From CAZQRW01 sp964596115 (GTDB lineage: Bacteria > Hydrothermota > UBA3072 > B12-G15), in assembly GCA_964596115.1 (NCBI GenBank), contig CAZQRW010000025.1:1-30741 (forward strand): a stretch of 30,741 nt of DNA, read 5' to 3'. Both the position numbers and the translations under genes were made by a program. The notes under the pieces are model-generated. The model did not search any database and was not told the origin of the DNA. It was given only the letters and a program-made list of their open reading frames with translations. Positions 16,031-23,794 of the stretch are shown piece after piece (positions within the stretch are counted from its first letter, which is position 1; every line of letters starts with the position of its first letter).

Positions 16031-17326
16031 TTATCCTGTTACATTTACATTCTTAAAAAGGATAGCAGGAGTAAGTATACCCATAAACTCTTTTCTCCCC
16101 TTTGATATTGCCTTTATATTATTAAAGAGTTCATACACGTTTCCTGAGACCATGGTATTCTTCACCCTTCCAATAATTTCTCCGCTCTTAATCCTAAATC
16201 CAAGAGAAACATTGACACTGAAATCCCCTGCCAGAAGATTTGATTGTCCTCCACCGAGCACTCCATAGATAATTAAACCGTCATTTACAGATTTTATCAT
16301 ATCATTAAGTGAAACATCTCCAGGCGAAATTTCTACATTTGTTGTGCCAGGGGATGGGGTTGAAAGCCCTCTTCTTAACCCGTTTCCAGTCGGTTCCATT
16401 CCAAGAAATGATGCAGAATCAAGATCAAGGATAAAATTCTCAAGCCTTCCATCCCTGAAAATAAATTTCTTCTTTGTAGGGATGCCTTCTCCATCCACAG
16501 GAATTGTATTTGCTGCTCCTTCCCTGAGAGGATTATCTATTATAGATACCCTCTTATTCAATAATTTCTTACCCAATTTATCTTTGAGTGGAGAAGTACC
16601 CTTTTTGATGTTCTTACCATTAACACCGAGCTCAAAAGACCTCAAAAGGGAAGGAAGGACAGTAGGCATAAATATTACCTCCATCTTCCCTGAAGTTATT
16701 TGTGAGATTTTTTTTGAATTTTTATATAATCTTATAATTGTTTTTAAAATAGGACTTATGCTCTTTGGTAACCTTGAGCCCCAAAATCCATCATAGATCC
16801 AGGTAAAAGAATTTTCTATAAGCCCAAAACCAACAGCAAAGATAGAAAAATATGTTTTTTTGTAGTCTAAGTCCAGACCAGATGAGTTAATAATTCTGAC
16901 ATTTTCTTCTATCTTTTCCATTTCCACATCTATTTTCAAATCGGGTGCTTTCTTTGATAATTCATCCACAATGGTATGACCTATTTCAACCATATTTTTT
17001 ACTTCCAATGCCTTAACATCCGAATACCAGATCTTTAGGTTTTTTCTATATCTTGATGGAGAAGGAAATTTATACTTTACCTCTTTACCCAATTTTGCAG
17101 TCTCAAGGGCATTATTTAAAAGGGTTTTTGTGTCCTCCAATCTATTTGTTAATGAAAAGCCCAATTTACCATCCTTGATTACTCTTAAAGCGATTCCTTT
17201 ATCTGCATGATGTTCTATTGAATACAACTTTGAGTTTTTAAATTTTACAGGTGTGCTTTCAGATTCTAAATAATATAATTCTCCACCATCTACACTTTTA
17301 TTTATCTCTTTTATAAATTTTTTCAT
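16031..17326 (-). CDS. pmbA: TldE/PmbA-family protein
   Basis: A 431-aa member of the TldD/PmbA family. It is the partner subunit: it lacks the HExxxH zinc motif present in the adjacent TldD, as TldE proteins do. Family marks include the N-terminal GIALRVIKDGKLGFSLTNRL block, the central VIFMPTVLPSLLRSFELGVNG region and the C-terminal MEPTGNGLRRG to GGGQSNLLAGDFSVNVSLGF stretch. TldD/TldE form a heterodimeric cytoplasmic metalloprotease known for peptide maturation (microcins, RiPPs) and antitoxin processing. It starts in an ATGA overlap with tldD, so the two are translationally coupled. Confidence 0.85.
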   Translation of the reverse strand: MKKFIKEINKSVDGGELYYLESESTPVKFKNSKLYSIEHHADKGIALRVIKDGKLGFSLTNRLEDTKTLLNNALETAKLGKEVKYKFPSPSRYRKNLKIWYSDVKALEVKNMVEIGHTIVDELSKKAPDLKIDVEMEKIEENVRIINSSGLDLDYKKTYFSIFAVGFGLIENSFTWIYDGFWGSRLPKSISPILKTIIRLYKNSKKISQITSGKMEVIFMPTVLPSLLRSFELGVNGKNIKKGTSPLKDKLGKKLLNKRVSIIDNPLREGAANTIPVDGEGIPTKKKFIFRDGRLENFILDLDSASFLGMEPTGNGLRRGLSTPSPGTTNVEISPGDVSLNDMIKSVNDGLIIYGVLGGGQSNLLAGDFSVNVSLGFRIKSGEIIGRVKNTMVSGNVYELFNNIKAISKGRKEFMGILTPAILFKNVNVTG

Positions 17327-18687
17327 TTTTTACCTCCAATTACCACATTTTTAATTCTAATATGGGGGGCACCATCACTTACAGGCAATGGGAATTGTCC
17401 ATCTTTACCACAACCTCCAAGACCTCCAAACATAGTCAGATCGTTCCCAATGGCATCTATGTTTTTTAAGGTTTCGAAGACATTACCAGAAAGGATAACA
17501 TCCCTTATCATATTTTTTATCTTTCCCTTCTCGATTATGTATGCCTTCATTGATGAGAATGTAAACATTTCAAGTTCTGTTTGGCCACCAAGTGCTGCAA
17601 CAGCATAAATTCCATGATCGATATCTCCTATTATTTCTTCAAATGACTTGTTACCATTTTCAATATATGTGCAGGTCATCCTTACAATGGGAGGAAAACT
17701 ATAATCTATGGCCCTTGCATTCCCTGTGGGCTCTTCTCCCATTTTATATGCTGTTTCCTTTGAATGAAGCCTCCCAGTAAGAATACCATTTTTTATCAAG
17801 TGTGTTTTATGTGTTGTAGTCCCTTCATCATCGTAATGTAATGAACCCCTCAGGCCATACATAGTTCCATCATCTATAACAGAAAGATTATCAGGTCCAA
17901 ACCTCTTTCCTATCTTCATTATAGATCTAATCCTCTCATTTTCGTATATATGATCTGCCTCACTGAGATGACCAAAGGCTTCATGAATGAATGTTCCTGC
18001 CAATTTTGGATCAAGAATAACCGTATATATACCACCTTTTACTTTCTCAGCCTTTAATAGATCTATCGCATCCTTCGCAATATTTTCTACTTTTTTCTCT
18101 AGATTTAAAACAAGATTCCATCCCTTCTGTTCACCAACTGAATCAAATGCAACTTGAACATTTGGACCATCCATGGCGTAGGCGGCAAAACTCAGACCTG
18201 AATAAAGCCTCTCTTCCATTATGTCTGTCCCTTCTGTTGTAAGTATCCACCTTCTCATAAAACTCTCACTGTATCCTGTTCGGGTGTTAATAATTTTCTT
18301 ATTTTTTAAAAGCATATCATTGTAATGTTTTACAAGGTCTCGCTTTTCTTCAAAGGAAATTTTTCTTGGATCATCATCAAGTTTTACTTTTACTTTCTTT
18401 TTTATAGGTTTTCCAAGTTTTAATCCGCCTTTCCCGGTAGAGACAAGTTTTGCCATTTTCACAGCCTGCCTAGCATATTTTTCAATTTTGGAAGGATCAT
18501 TGAATGTAACCAACCCCCAACCCCCTCTATGGAAAACTCTAACATTGCCTACATAATATGTGTTTTTTTGGACAGTTTCCACTTCCTTCCCCGCATAGTA
18601 TATACCAGATGCCTCCCTTTCCTCTAAATGAATCTCAGCATAATCTACATTTAATTTATCAAGCACTCTCTTTAATTCTTCGGTCAT
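17323..18687 (-). CDS. tldD: Metalloprotease TldD
   Basis: A 454-aa catalytic subunit of the TldD/TldE protease. The zinc motif HEAFGH appears near residue 234 in LAGTFIHEAFGHLSEAD, and the C-terminal GGLGGCGKDGQFPLPVSDGAPHIRIKN block supplies the conserved cysteine region. The N-terminal half has WGLVTFNDPSKIEKYARQAVKMAK, typical of the family. The start is ATG 18687, six nt after GGAGG; a longer reading from 18765 would run through the promoter and add 26 unrelated residues. It acts with the overlapping pmbA gene. No RiPP precursor is seen beside it. Confidence 0.9.
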   Translation of the reverse strand: MTEELKRVLDKLNVDYAEIHLEEREASGIYYAGKEVETVQKNTYYVGNVRVFHRGGWGLVTFNDPSKIEKYARQAVKMAKLVSTGKGGLKLGKPIKKKVKVKLDDDPRKISFEEKRDLVKHYNDMLLKNKKIINTRTGYSESFMRRWILTTEGTDIMEERLYSGLSFAAYAMDGPNVQVAFDSVGEQKGWNLVLNLEKKVENIAKDAIDLLKAEKVKGGIYTVILDPKLAGTFIHEAFGHLSEADHIYENERIRSIMKIGKRFGPDNLSVIDDGTMYGLRGSLHYDDEGTTTHKTHLIKNGILTGRLHSKETAYKMGEEPTGNARAIDYSFPPIVRMTCTYIENGNKSFEEIIGDIDHGIYAVAALGGQTELEMFTFSSMKAYIIEKGKIKNMIRDVILSGNVFETLKNIDAIGNDLTMFGGLGGCGKDGQFPLPVSDGAPHIRIKNVVIGGKK

Positions 18688-18716
18688 CCAATACCTCCAT
18701 TTTTGCCTTTTCTTTG

Positions 18717-18744
18717 AAAATAAGGCAGATTGGTTTATTGTCAA
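18717..18744 (-). promoter_or_regulatory. Promoter of tldD-pmbA
   Basis: On the minus strand TTGACA (18744-18739), 16 bp, TATTTT (18722-18717), in the 64-nt gap between the lamin-tail gene and the tldD ATG at 18687. Confidence 0.6.
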
Positions 18745-18751
18745 TAAATTT

Positions 18752-20359
18752 TTATTTTTTTCCAATATAAATTGTCGTTTTTTCTCCTACAAATTTTCTT
18801 GAGACCATATCCCCTATACGCACATATACAATGTAAAGTCCTGTAGGAAGAGTCCTTTCATTGTGATCCCTTCCATCCCATATATAGTATCCCTCTTCAC
18901 CCCCCCTTAGAATAGATTCTTTTTTTCTTAAATGTCCCTGTCTGTCAAATATCATAATATCAATTTTGTTCCTCTGGAACGGTAATGTAAAACTAATTAT
19001 GGTTCTTTCGTTCATTCCATCACCATCAGGGGTAAAGTATTTAGGTGATATCAGGAGTTTAAGTTTTTTTTGTATCCTTTCAGCAAATATTGTATTCCTT
19101 TCCCCGGGGGAACCACCTGCATAGATAGAAAGTCCCCAGTTACTCTCAACATCAGAATAAACATCAGGATTTACCCTCTCAATAGAATATCCAGAACTTG
19201 ATTTATTATAAATTACTCTATCCATTATAAATGTATCAGGGGTGAACAAGTCTATTGTATCCCCGGAATTTGAAAGTGACAGAGAAAGAGAGTAAAGTTG
19301 CGATGGAATATTACCATATGTTGCAAAAAATTCGGTAGAATCTTCTGCAAAAACAATGAAGGAATGGGAATCTATAGATACATCATCCTTAATATTACTC
19401 TTCCCAAGTTGCCATCCACCAATATTTATCCTATAGTCCGTTCTATTATAGATTTCAATCCATTCACAACCTATAGATGGTGCAGGCATAAATTCATTTA
19501 TTACAATGTCCCCTACCCCATCTTCACATCTTATATATTTAAATAATGTATCATACTTTAGGCCAACGCCTATCAGATAGATACCTTCTCCAAAGGTATA
19601 AGGATAAGTAATTGTGTCAGTCTTCCCTGACTCCAAAAATAAAGGGATTTTCGTTATCAATTCAACTGGATCAAAAGACCTATTCCTATCTTTATCGATA
19701 AATAGAGTTAATGTATCTCTTATGTTCCTTACAGATGGATTTATTACTACAGCATTAATTGCATCATTCTCGAAATATATCCGTTGACCATAAATTCCAG
19801 GTGGTTCATAGACAGCATTCTGCCTTCCTGGGGTTGAACCGCTTGATTCTGTGCATGCAGCCCAGTTATCCTGTTTATCTATTTGATAAGGGTCAATCCT
19901 TTCAGCAGAAATCCCATCTCCGGGATTGAAGGGATGATAGTATGTTGATACTGTATCTCCTGATTTTGAAATAATGGCAAGGCTATCATTATTCGATAGA
20001 CCATTACCAATGGTTGTATTTTGCACCGTCAAGATAACGCAGCTATCAGGGATATTGTAAGGCATAAAATATGTACCATCGCCTGAATCAATATATTCAG
20101 GATCCAGAATGATACCAAAATGTCCAGGTGATATGACAGTATTACCATTCCCTGTAAATTCAACAAATGCCCTTAAAGAATCAGAAGCGTCAAAATCTGT
20201 TATACTCCATCCTTTCAAATCAACGGCTCCCGTACCTATGTTATAGACCTCTATAAATTCATTTCTGTCACCAGGTGACCCTGCACCTCCATCCGATCCC
20301 TTTGGGTTAGACATAACCTCATTTATAATTACCTGAGAGAATATTAATAATAAAAACAT
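18752..20359 (-). CDS. Secreted lamin-tail-domain protein, FlgD-like C-terminus
   Basis: A 535-aa extracellular-type protein. A short signal-like stretch (MFLLLIFSQV) leads straight into a lamin-tail domain (VIINEVMSNPKGSD to NEFIEVYNIGTGAVDLKGWSI, roughly 9-150). A second lamin-tail domain begins near 282 (DIVINEFMPAPSIGCEWIEIYNRT). The last 100 residues (about 434-535) hold an ISPKYFTPDGDGMNERT motif and a FlgD-type Ig-like fold (YYIWDGRDHNERTLPTGLYIVYVRI), common at the C-termini of secreted proteins of FCB-group bacteria. No catalytic site is seen; adhesion or surface display is likely. A promoter 6 nt before the ATG predicts a leaderless message, and no Shine-Dalgarno is present. Monocistronic. 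Confidence 0.8.
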   Translation of the reverse strand: MFLLLIFSQVIINEVMSNPKGSDGGAGSPGDRNEFIEVYNIGTGAVDLKGWSITDFDASDSLRAFVEFTGNGNTVISPGHFGIILDPEYIDSGDGTYFMPYNIPDSCVILTVQNTTIGNGLSNNDSLAIISKSGDTVSTYYHPFNPGDGISAERIDPYQIDKQDNWAACTESSGSTPGRQNAVYEPPGIYGQRIYFENDAINAVVINPSVRNIRDTLTLFIDKDRNRSFDPVELITKIPLFLESGKTDTITYPYTFGEGIYLIGVGLKYDTLFKYIRCEDGVGDIVINEFMPAPSIGCEWIEIYNRTDYRINIGGWQLGKSNIKDDVSIDSHSFIVFAEDSTEFFATYGNIPSQLYSLSLSLSNSGDTIDLFTPDTFIMDRVIYNKSSSGYSIERVNPDVYSDVESNWGLSIYAGGSPGERNTIFAERIQKKLKLLISPKYFTPDGDGMNERTIISFTLPFQRNKIDIMIFDRQGHLRKKESILRGGEEGYYIWDGRDHNERTLPTGLYIVYVRIGDMVSRKFVGEKTTIYIGKK

Positions 20360-20365
20360 ATGGGA

Positions 20366-20393
20366 AACATATCAGAAATAGATTATTAGTCAA
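20366..20393 (-). promoter_or_regulatory. Promoter of the lamin-tail gene
   Basis: On the minus strand TTGACT (20393-20388), 16 bp, TATGTT (20371-20366), then exactly 6 nt to the ATG at 20359. Predicts a leaderless mRNA. Confidence 0.55.
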
Positions 20394-20634
20394 TTAAAAA
20401 ATACCTTCATTCTCTCATTACCCCTTATTAAAGAGAGAAAATCCCGAGACGTAGAAGAAATCTTACTGGCGTGAGAATCTTGCAGTTAAAGCCTTTTTTG
20501 TTGTTTTCTCACTTTTTACGATTTACACCTCACGATTAACAATTCACGGTTTTTCTGTCTTACTTCAGTATTTCTGGTCAATATGTTCTTTTAACTCTTT
20601 TCTGATTTCCTGTAATATCACTTTTCAGATCCTC
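20394..20634. other. Non-coding gap with degraded repeats
   Basis: This is most of the 308-nt gap between the lamin-tail and metallo-beta-lactamase genes. I see no gene in it. It contains TTCTCTC/GAGAGAA arms near 20410-20440 and a patch around 20516-20555 of near-repeats (ACGATT, CACGATTAACAATTCACGG) typical of decayed intergenic repeat. The stretch TCTGTCTTACTTCAGTATTTC near 20556-20576 loosely echoes about 2656-2676. Confidence 0.4.
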
Positions 20635-20674
20635 CAAATGAAATAAATCGAATCAGACGGGGATGTTTCATTTG
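20635..20674. repeat. 9-bp inverted repeat over a stop codon
   Basis: CAAATGAAA (20635-20643) and TTTCATTTG (20666-20674) are perfect arms around a 22-nt loop. The right arm includes the stop codon of the metallo-beta-lactamase gene. The layout (8-9-bp arms, 22-23-nt loop) is like the hairpin at 22900-22938, though the loops differ. No U-tract follows on the minus strand, so it is not a standard terminator; it may stabilise the transcript end. Confidence 0.5.
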
Positions 20675-21420
20675 AGATGCCCTAATGAAATTATCTTCCC
20701 TACTCCACTCTCAATATAATGTTTCCCAAAAATTGTTTTAAAAACTGTTTTTGATACATCGCCTGAACAATGAGAGGGTGCAACATACCTTACGCCAAGT
20801 TTCTTTAATTTCATTGCAATACTTAATATTTCCTTCTTCTCCATACCAATAAGATGAAATCCTCCCATAACAAGAAAGACATTACTTTTATATTTTTCTT
20901 TTGCATATTTAACAATATTTACAATCCCTGGATGAGCACATCCAGTAATGATTACAAGCCCTTTTTCAGTTAATATAATAAGGGATTGTTCCTTTATGTA
21001 TGTGCCCAATTCCCCTGTAGAATAAACATTATTACATATCTGAATAGGATTAGATACTCCAAGAAATTTTATCCCTTTCTTTTTCAATCTCTCTTTAAAA
21101 TCCGCAGGGAAAGAGCCTGGAAGATAAACAACAATATTTTTATTTTTTTCGATTAGGCCCCATAATCCGCCTGTATGATCCGAATGAATGTGTGAGAGAA
21201 AAACAATGTCAACGCTGCCTGGTGAAATACCCATTTTCTTCATATTGTAAAGAAGGATACCACCATCGCCACCCGTATCAAATAAAATATGTTTCTCTGT
21301 TCCTTTTATATAGGCAGAAAATCCCCAGGAGGTCTTTAATCCTTCTTTAAAAGGATAGTTGTTATAAACAACTGAAATATGAATATTCCCTGTAAATACA
21401 AATAAAAAAGGTAAAAACAT
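20668..21420 (-). CDS. Metallo-beta-lactamase-fold hydrolase
   Basis: A 250-aa MBL-fold protein of the branch often annotated as 7,8-dihydropterin-6-methyl-4-(beta-D-ribofuranosyl)aminobenzene-phosphate synthase. Metal-site motifs: HILFDTGGDGGILL, the central HSDHTGGL in FLSHIHSDHTGG, TGCAHPGI, GGFHL and a late APSHCSGD. The N-terminus MFLPFLFVFTGNI is hydrophobic and may be a short signal or anchor, unusual for a pterin enzyme, so the family label should not be taken as the function. No Shine-Dalgarno is visible. Its own promoter lies between it and pepC. Confidence 0.75.
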   Translation of the reverse strand: MFLPFLFVFTGNIHISVVYNNYPFKEGLKTSWGFSAYIKGTEKHILFDTGGDGGILLYNMKKMGISPGSVDIVFLSHIHSDHTGGLWGLIEKNKNIVVYLPGSFPADFKERLKKKGIKFLGVSNPIQICNNVYSTGELGTYIKEQSLIILTEKGLVIITGCAHPGIVNIVKYAKEKYKSNVFLVMGGFHLIGMEKKEILSIAMKLKKLGVRYVAPSHCSGDVSKTVFKTIFGKHYIESGVGKIISLGHLK

Positions 21421-21434
21421 TTTTCTCTATTATA

Positions 21435-21462
21435 ATTTTATTAAAATACTGCAAAAAATCAA
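21435..21462 (-). promoter_or_regulatory. Promoter of the metallo-beta-lactamase gene
   Basis: On the minus strand TTGATT (21462-21457), 16 bp, TAAAAT (21440-21435), just past the pepC stop. Fourteen nt separate the -10 from the ATG, giving a very short leader. Confidence 0.45.
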
Positions 21463-21465
21463 CAA

Positions 21466-22821
21466 CTAAACCATTATTGCCAGAGAACCCATAGGATCCC
21501 AGGGTGGAAGGATAGATGGTTTCTTTTTCAAAAGTTTTTTTATCTTTTCAGGTATGTACTTTTTGTTGATTACTACCTGATAAAGAAATTCATCAAACCA
21601 CTGGTCACTCATCACGAAGAACCCCTTATCCCCTACATCTTTTCCCCAACTATTTTCAACCTTCCATCTATTAGGTTTTCCATCAAAAAGATTTACCCCG
21701 GTGAATACCATTGCATGGGTCAATCTACTTTCACCGTAGTCGAGCCTCTCTCCCTTATCCCACTTAAAACCAGTATCAAATACAAGACTGTAATCATATA
21801 GATTTACATCCATTATTCCCTTATCCCTATGCGAAAACTGCCCTACATCGCACCCAAACCATACAGGTTCATTATTCTTTAGTTGTTTGATACTGAATTT
21901 CTTAAGCTCCTCCATTGGAAGGTTGAGATATAGTATATCTTTTCCTCCCTTTACATTTCCGAGATATTTTACCGTGTAGGTTTTCTGGAATTCCTTATCT
22001 TCCATCGGTGCATTTATTATGCTTACATAATCCCTTAGATCAAGACCTATGAATTCTTTATAGAATTCTTTTGGTGTAAGGCCCTTTACCCTGTGAAACT
22101 TTTCTTTTTTATCCCTGTATTCAAAATCAAATTTCTCAGGAGGGATACCAAAACTTATAGCAAGGAATTTATAAACCTCCCCTATCATTCTATCTTTCTC
22201 TTTTCTTATCTCTTGAATCTTTTTACCATTCCTTCTCATCTTTCTGAGGGCAGAGGCGAACTCCCTCAGTTTTTGAGTTAACAACTTATTCAACATCCCC
22301 GAATTACTGCTGTTATATGTCTCTGGATAGATATTTTTCGGCACAATGCCGTACTTCTCTACAAGATTTATAAACATATCCCACTGACCACCATCGCCTA
22401 TGGGGGATTTTAATAACCACATCACTGTTCTGTCCCTTATATCATCATCTATGGTCTCAATAATATTTTCAAGGAAATAGTTAGATTTTTCAAGTTTATC
22501 AAAGAAAAATGGATAACTCTGAGACAATTCAAATTGCTCTAAATTTAGTTTTCTCATAAGATAGATTCTCAAGGTATTGGTGCCTGCAAATATCCAGCAT
22601 CTTCCACTATGCTTTTGATATGTTATTTTTCCTGTTTTGATCTCATTGGAAAAAGTGAAATCCATATTTATAAGGCTCTGACGGTTCATTGCGACATCAC
22701 TCACAGAAGTGTTTGTAACAGCATCCATCATAATTTTGTTGTGTGAGGATTTAAGAAATTCCTTTTTGAACGCCTTAATCATACTATTCGTTATAATGCC
22801 CATATTTTTATTACTCATCAT
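21466..22821 (-). CDS. pepC: Aminopeptidase C (bleomycin hydrolase family)
   Basis: A 451-aa C1-family cysteine aminopeptidase, normally a cytoplasmic hexamer whose C-terminal tail enters the active site. The catalytic Cys is C75 in QKHSGRCWIFAG, the His is in LTHAMVFTGV and the Asn in VENSWGKDVGDKGFF. The C-terminus SILPPWDPMGSLAIMV keeps the family's PPWDP ending, though it extends beyond it by nine residues. GGGAGG lies so close to the first ATG that the second, one codon on, or a later one may be used. A TTGACG-17-TATAAT promoter precedes it. It would degrade intracellular peptides. Confidence 0.9.
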   Translation of the reverse strand: MMSNKNMGIITNSMIKAFKKEFLKSSHNKIMMDAVTNTSVSDVAMNRQSLINMDFTFSNEIKTGKITYQKHSGRCWIFAGTNTLRIYLMRKLNLEQFELSQSYPFFFDKLEKSNYFLENIIETIDDDIRDRTVMWLLKSPIGDGGQWDMFINLVEKYGIVPKNIYPETYNSSNSGMLNKLLTQKLREFASALRKMRRNGKKIQEIRKEKDRMIGEVYKFLAISFGIPPEKFDFEYRDKKEKFHRVKGLTPKEFYKEFIGLDLRDYVSIINAPMEDKEFQKTYTVKYLGNVKGGKDILYLNLPMEELKKFSIKQLKNNEPVWFGCDVGQFSHRDKGIMDVNLYDYSLVFDTGFKWDKGERLDYGESRLTHAMVFTGVNLFDGKPNRWKVENSWGKDVGDKGFFVMSDQWFDEFLYQVVINKKYIPEKIKKLLKKKPSILPPWDPMGSLAIMV

Positions 22822-22842
22822 ACCTCCCTTTATTTTTTATAT

Positions 22843-22871
22843 ATTATAAATCTAGCAAATTACTTCGTCAA
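22843..22871 (-). promoter_or_regulatory. Promoter of pepC
   Basis: On the minus strand TTGACG (22871-22866), 17 bp, TATAAT (22848-22843). The only promoter here whose best spacing is 17 rather than 16. Confidence 0.6.
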
Positions 22872-22899
22872 GTGAACGATTTGCCTCATTTAAAAATCA

Positions 22900-22947
22900 A
22901 CACGAAATATAAATGAAGCAATGAATACCCTTTCGTGTGAATCCTTA
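22900..22947. repeat. Dispersed repeat, copy 2, with hairpin
   Basis: Matches 155-198 over 44 bases with few changes. Here flanking ACACGAAA (22900-22907) and TTTCGTGT (22931-22938) form a perfect 8-bp stem around a 23-nt loop holding the shared GAAGCAATGAATACC. It lies in the 223-nt gap between the PhnP-like gene and pepC. No reading frame is maintained, so the unit is conserved as DNA or RNA. Confidence 0.65.
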
Positions 22948-23044
22948 AAGGATCCCTACAATAAGGGAAATCTAATTTTACGAGTGTTATAAAATATCCT
23001 CAAGGTGTTTAAGTCGTTCTAAAATTCAGTTCTATTCCCTTCTC

Positions 23045-23794
23045 TCAAATCTCTATTTCTAACCCATCATTTGTAAGTATCGCCCTATTGCCTATTATTT
23101 TTTTTAGTTTATCAGGGGTGGGTGAATGATGACTGATATGCGTAAGGAGAAGTTTTCCTTTTAATTTTTCTGTTATCTTTAATACCTGAAGAATATTTGT
23201 ATGTGCACTGTCTTCCCTATCATAAAATGGTGTATTAATGATAATAATATCTGCACTATTAATTCTTTTTATTACATTTTCAGGTATAGGCCAACCGCAA
23301 TCTCCAAGATAGACAATTTCCTTTTCACCATTGGAGAAAGAAAAAGCATAGGAATAACTCCTATGAGGTACAATAAAGTTATCTATTCTTAAATTTTCTA
23401 TATTAATAAACTTATTCTTTTTCAGACCTTTAAGTTTAACCTTTGGCGCCCTTTTTAGGTTATAACATTCGTATATCTTTTCAATCCATTCACTTCCTAA
23501 ATATATGTCCACAGGTTCTTTCCAGTATTTAAATTCATATATACCTGCAATGTGGTCATAATCTGTATGGCTGATAAATACAGCATCAAGATCAGTAATA
23601 TCATATCTCAAAATAATCTCTCTGATATCGGGAGGTGTTTCAACGAGAAGTTTTGTTTTTTTTTCTTCTATGATAAATGCCGTTCTATCTCTTCTAACTT
23701 CGGGATGCTTCTTTGCATAAATGCAATGTGAACAATTGCATCCTATTACTGGTATCCCCTCCCCTGCTCCCGTACCCAAAAACCTGATCTTCAT
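23045..23794 (-). CDS. PhnP-like metallo-beta-lactamase phosphodiesterase
   Basis: A 249-aa MBL-fold hydrolase resembling PhnP (phosphoribosyl cyclic phosphodiesterase). It has the PhnP-type structural zinc motif GCNCSHC (18-24) after FLGTGAGEGIPVIG, followed by the active-site HTDYDHIAGIYEF, IVPHRSYSYAFSF, VYLGDCGWPIP and a late THISHHSPTPDKL. No phosphonate (phn) genes lie nearby, so the substrate is probably another cyclic phosphodiester. Its ATG overlaps the stop of the nucleotidyltransferase-CDP-alcohol fusion gene (TAATG), so the two are co-expressed; a role around inositol-phosphate chemistry is possible but unproven. Confidence 0.8.
   Translation of the reverse strand: MKIRFLGTGAGEGIPVIGCNCSHCIYAKKHPEVRRDRTAFIIEEKKTKLLVETPPDIREIILRYDITDLDAVFISHTDYDHIAGIYEFKYWKEPVDIYLGSEWIEKIYECYNLKRAPKVKLKGLKKNKFINIENLRIDNFIVPHRSYSYAFSFSNGEKEIVYLGDCGWPIPENVIKRINSADIIIINTPFYDREDSAHTNILQVLKITEKLKGKLLLTHISHHSPTPDKLKKIIGNRAILTNDGLEIEI

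Noticed and set aside
18688..18765. An N-terminal extension of TldD from the ATG at 18765.
   Set aside because: It runs through the promoter at 18717-18744, and a strong Shine-Dalgarno with correct spacing serves the ATG at 18687.
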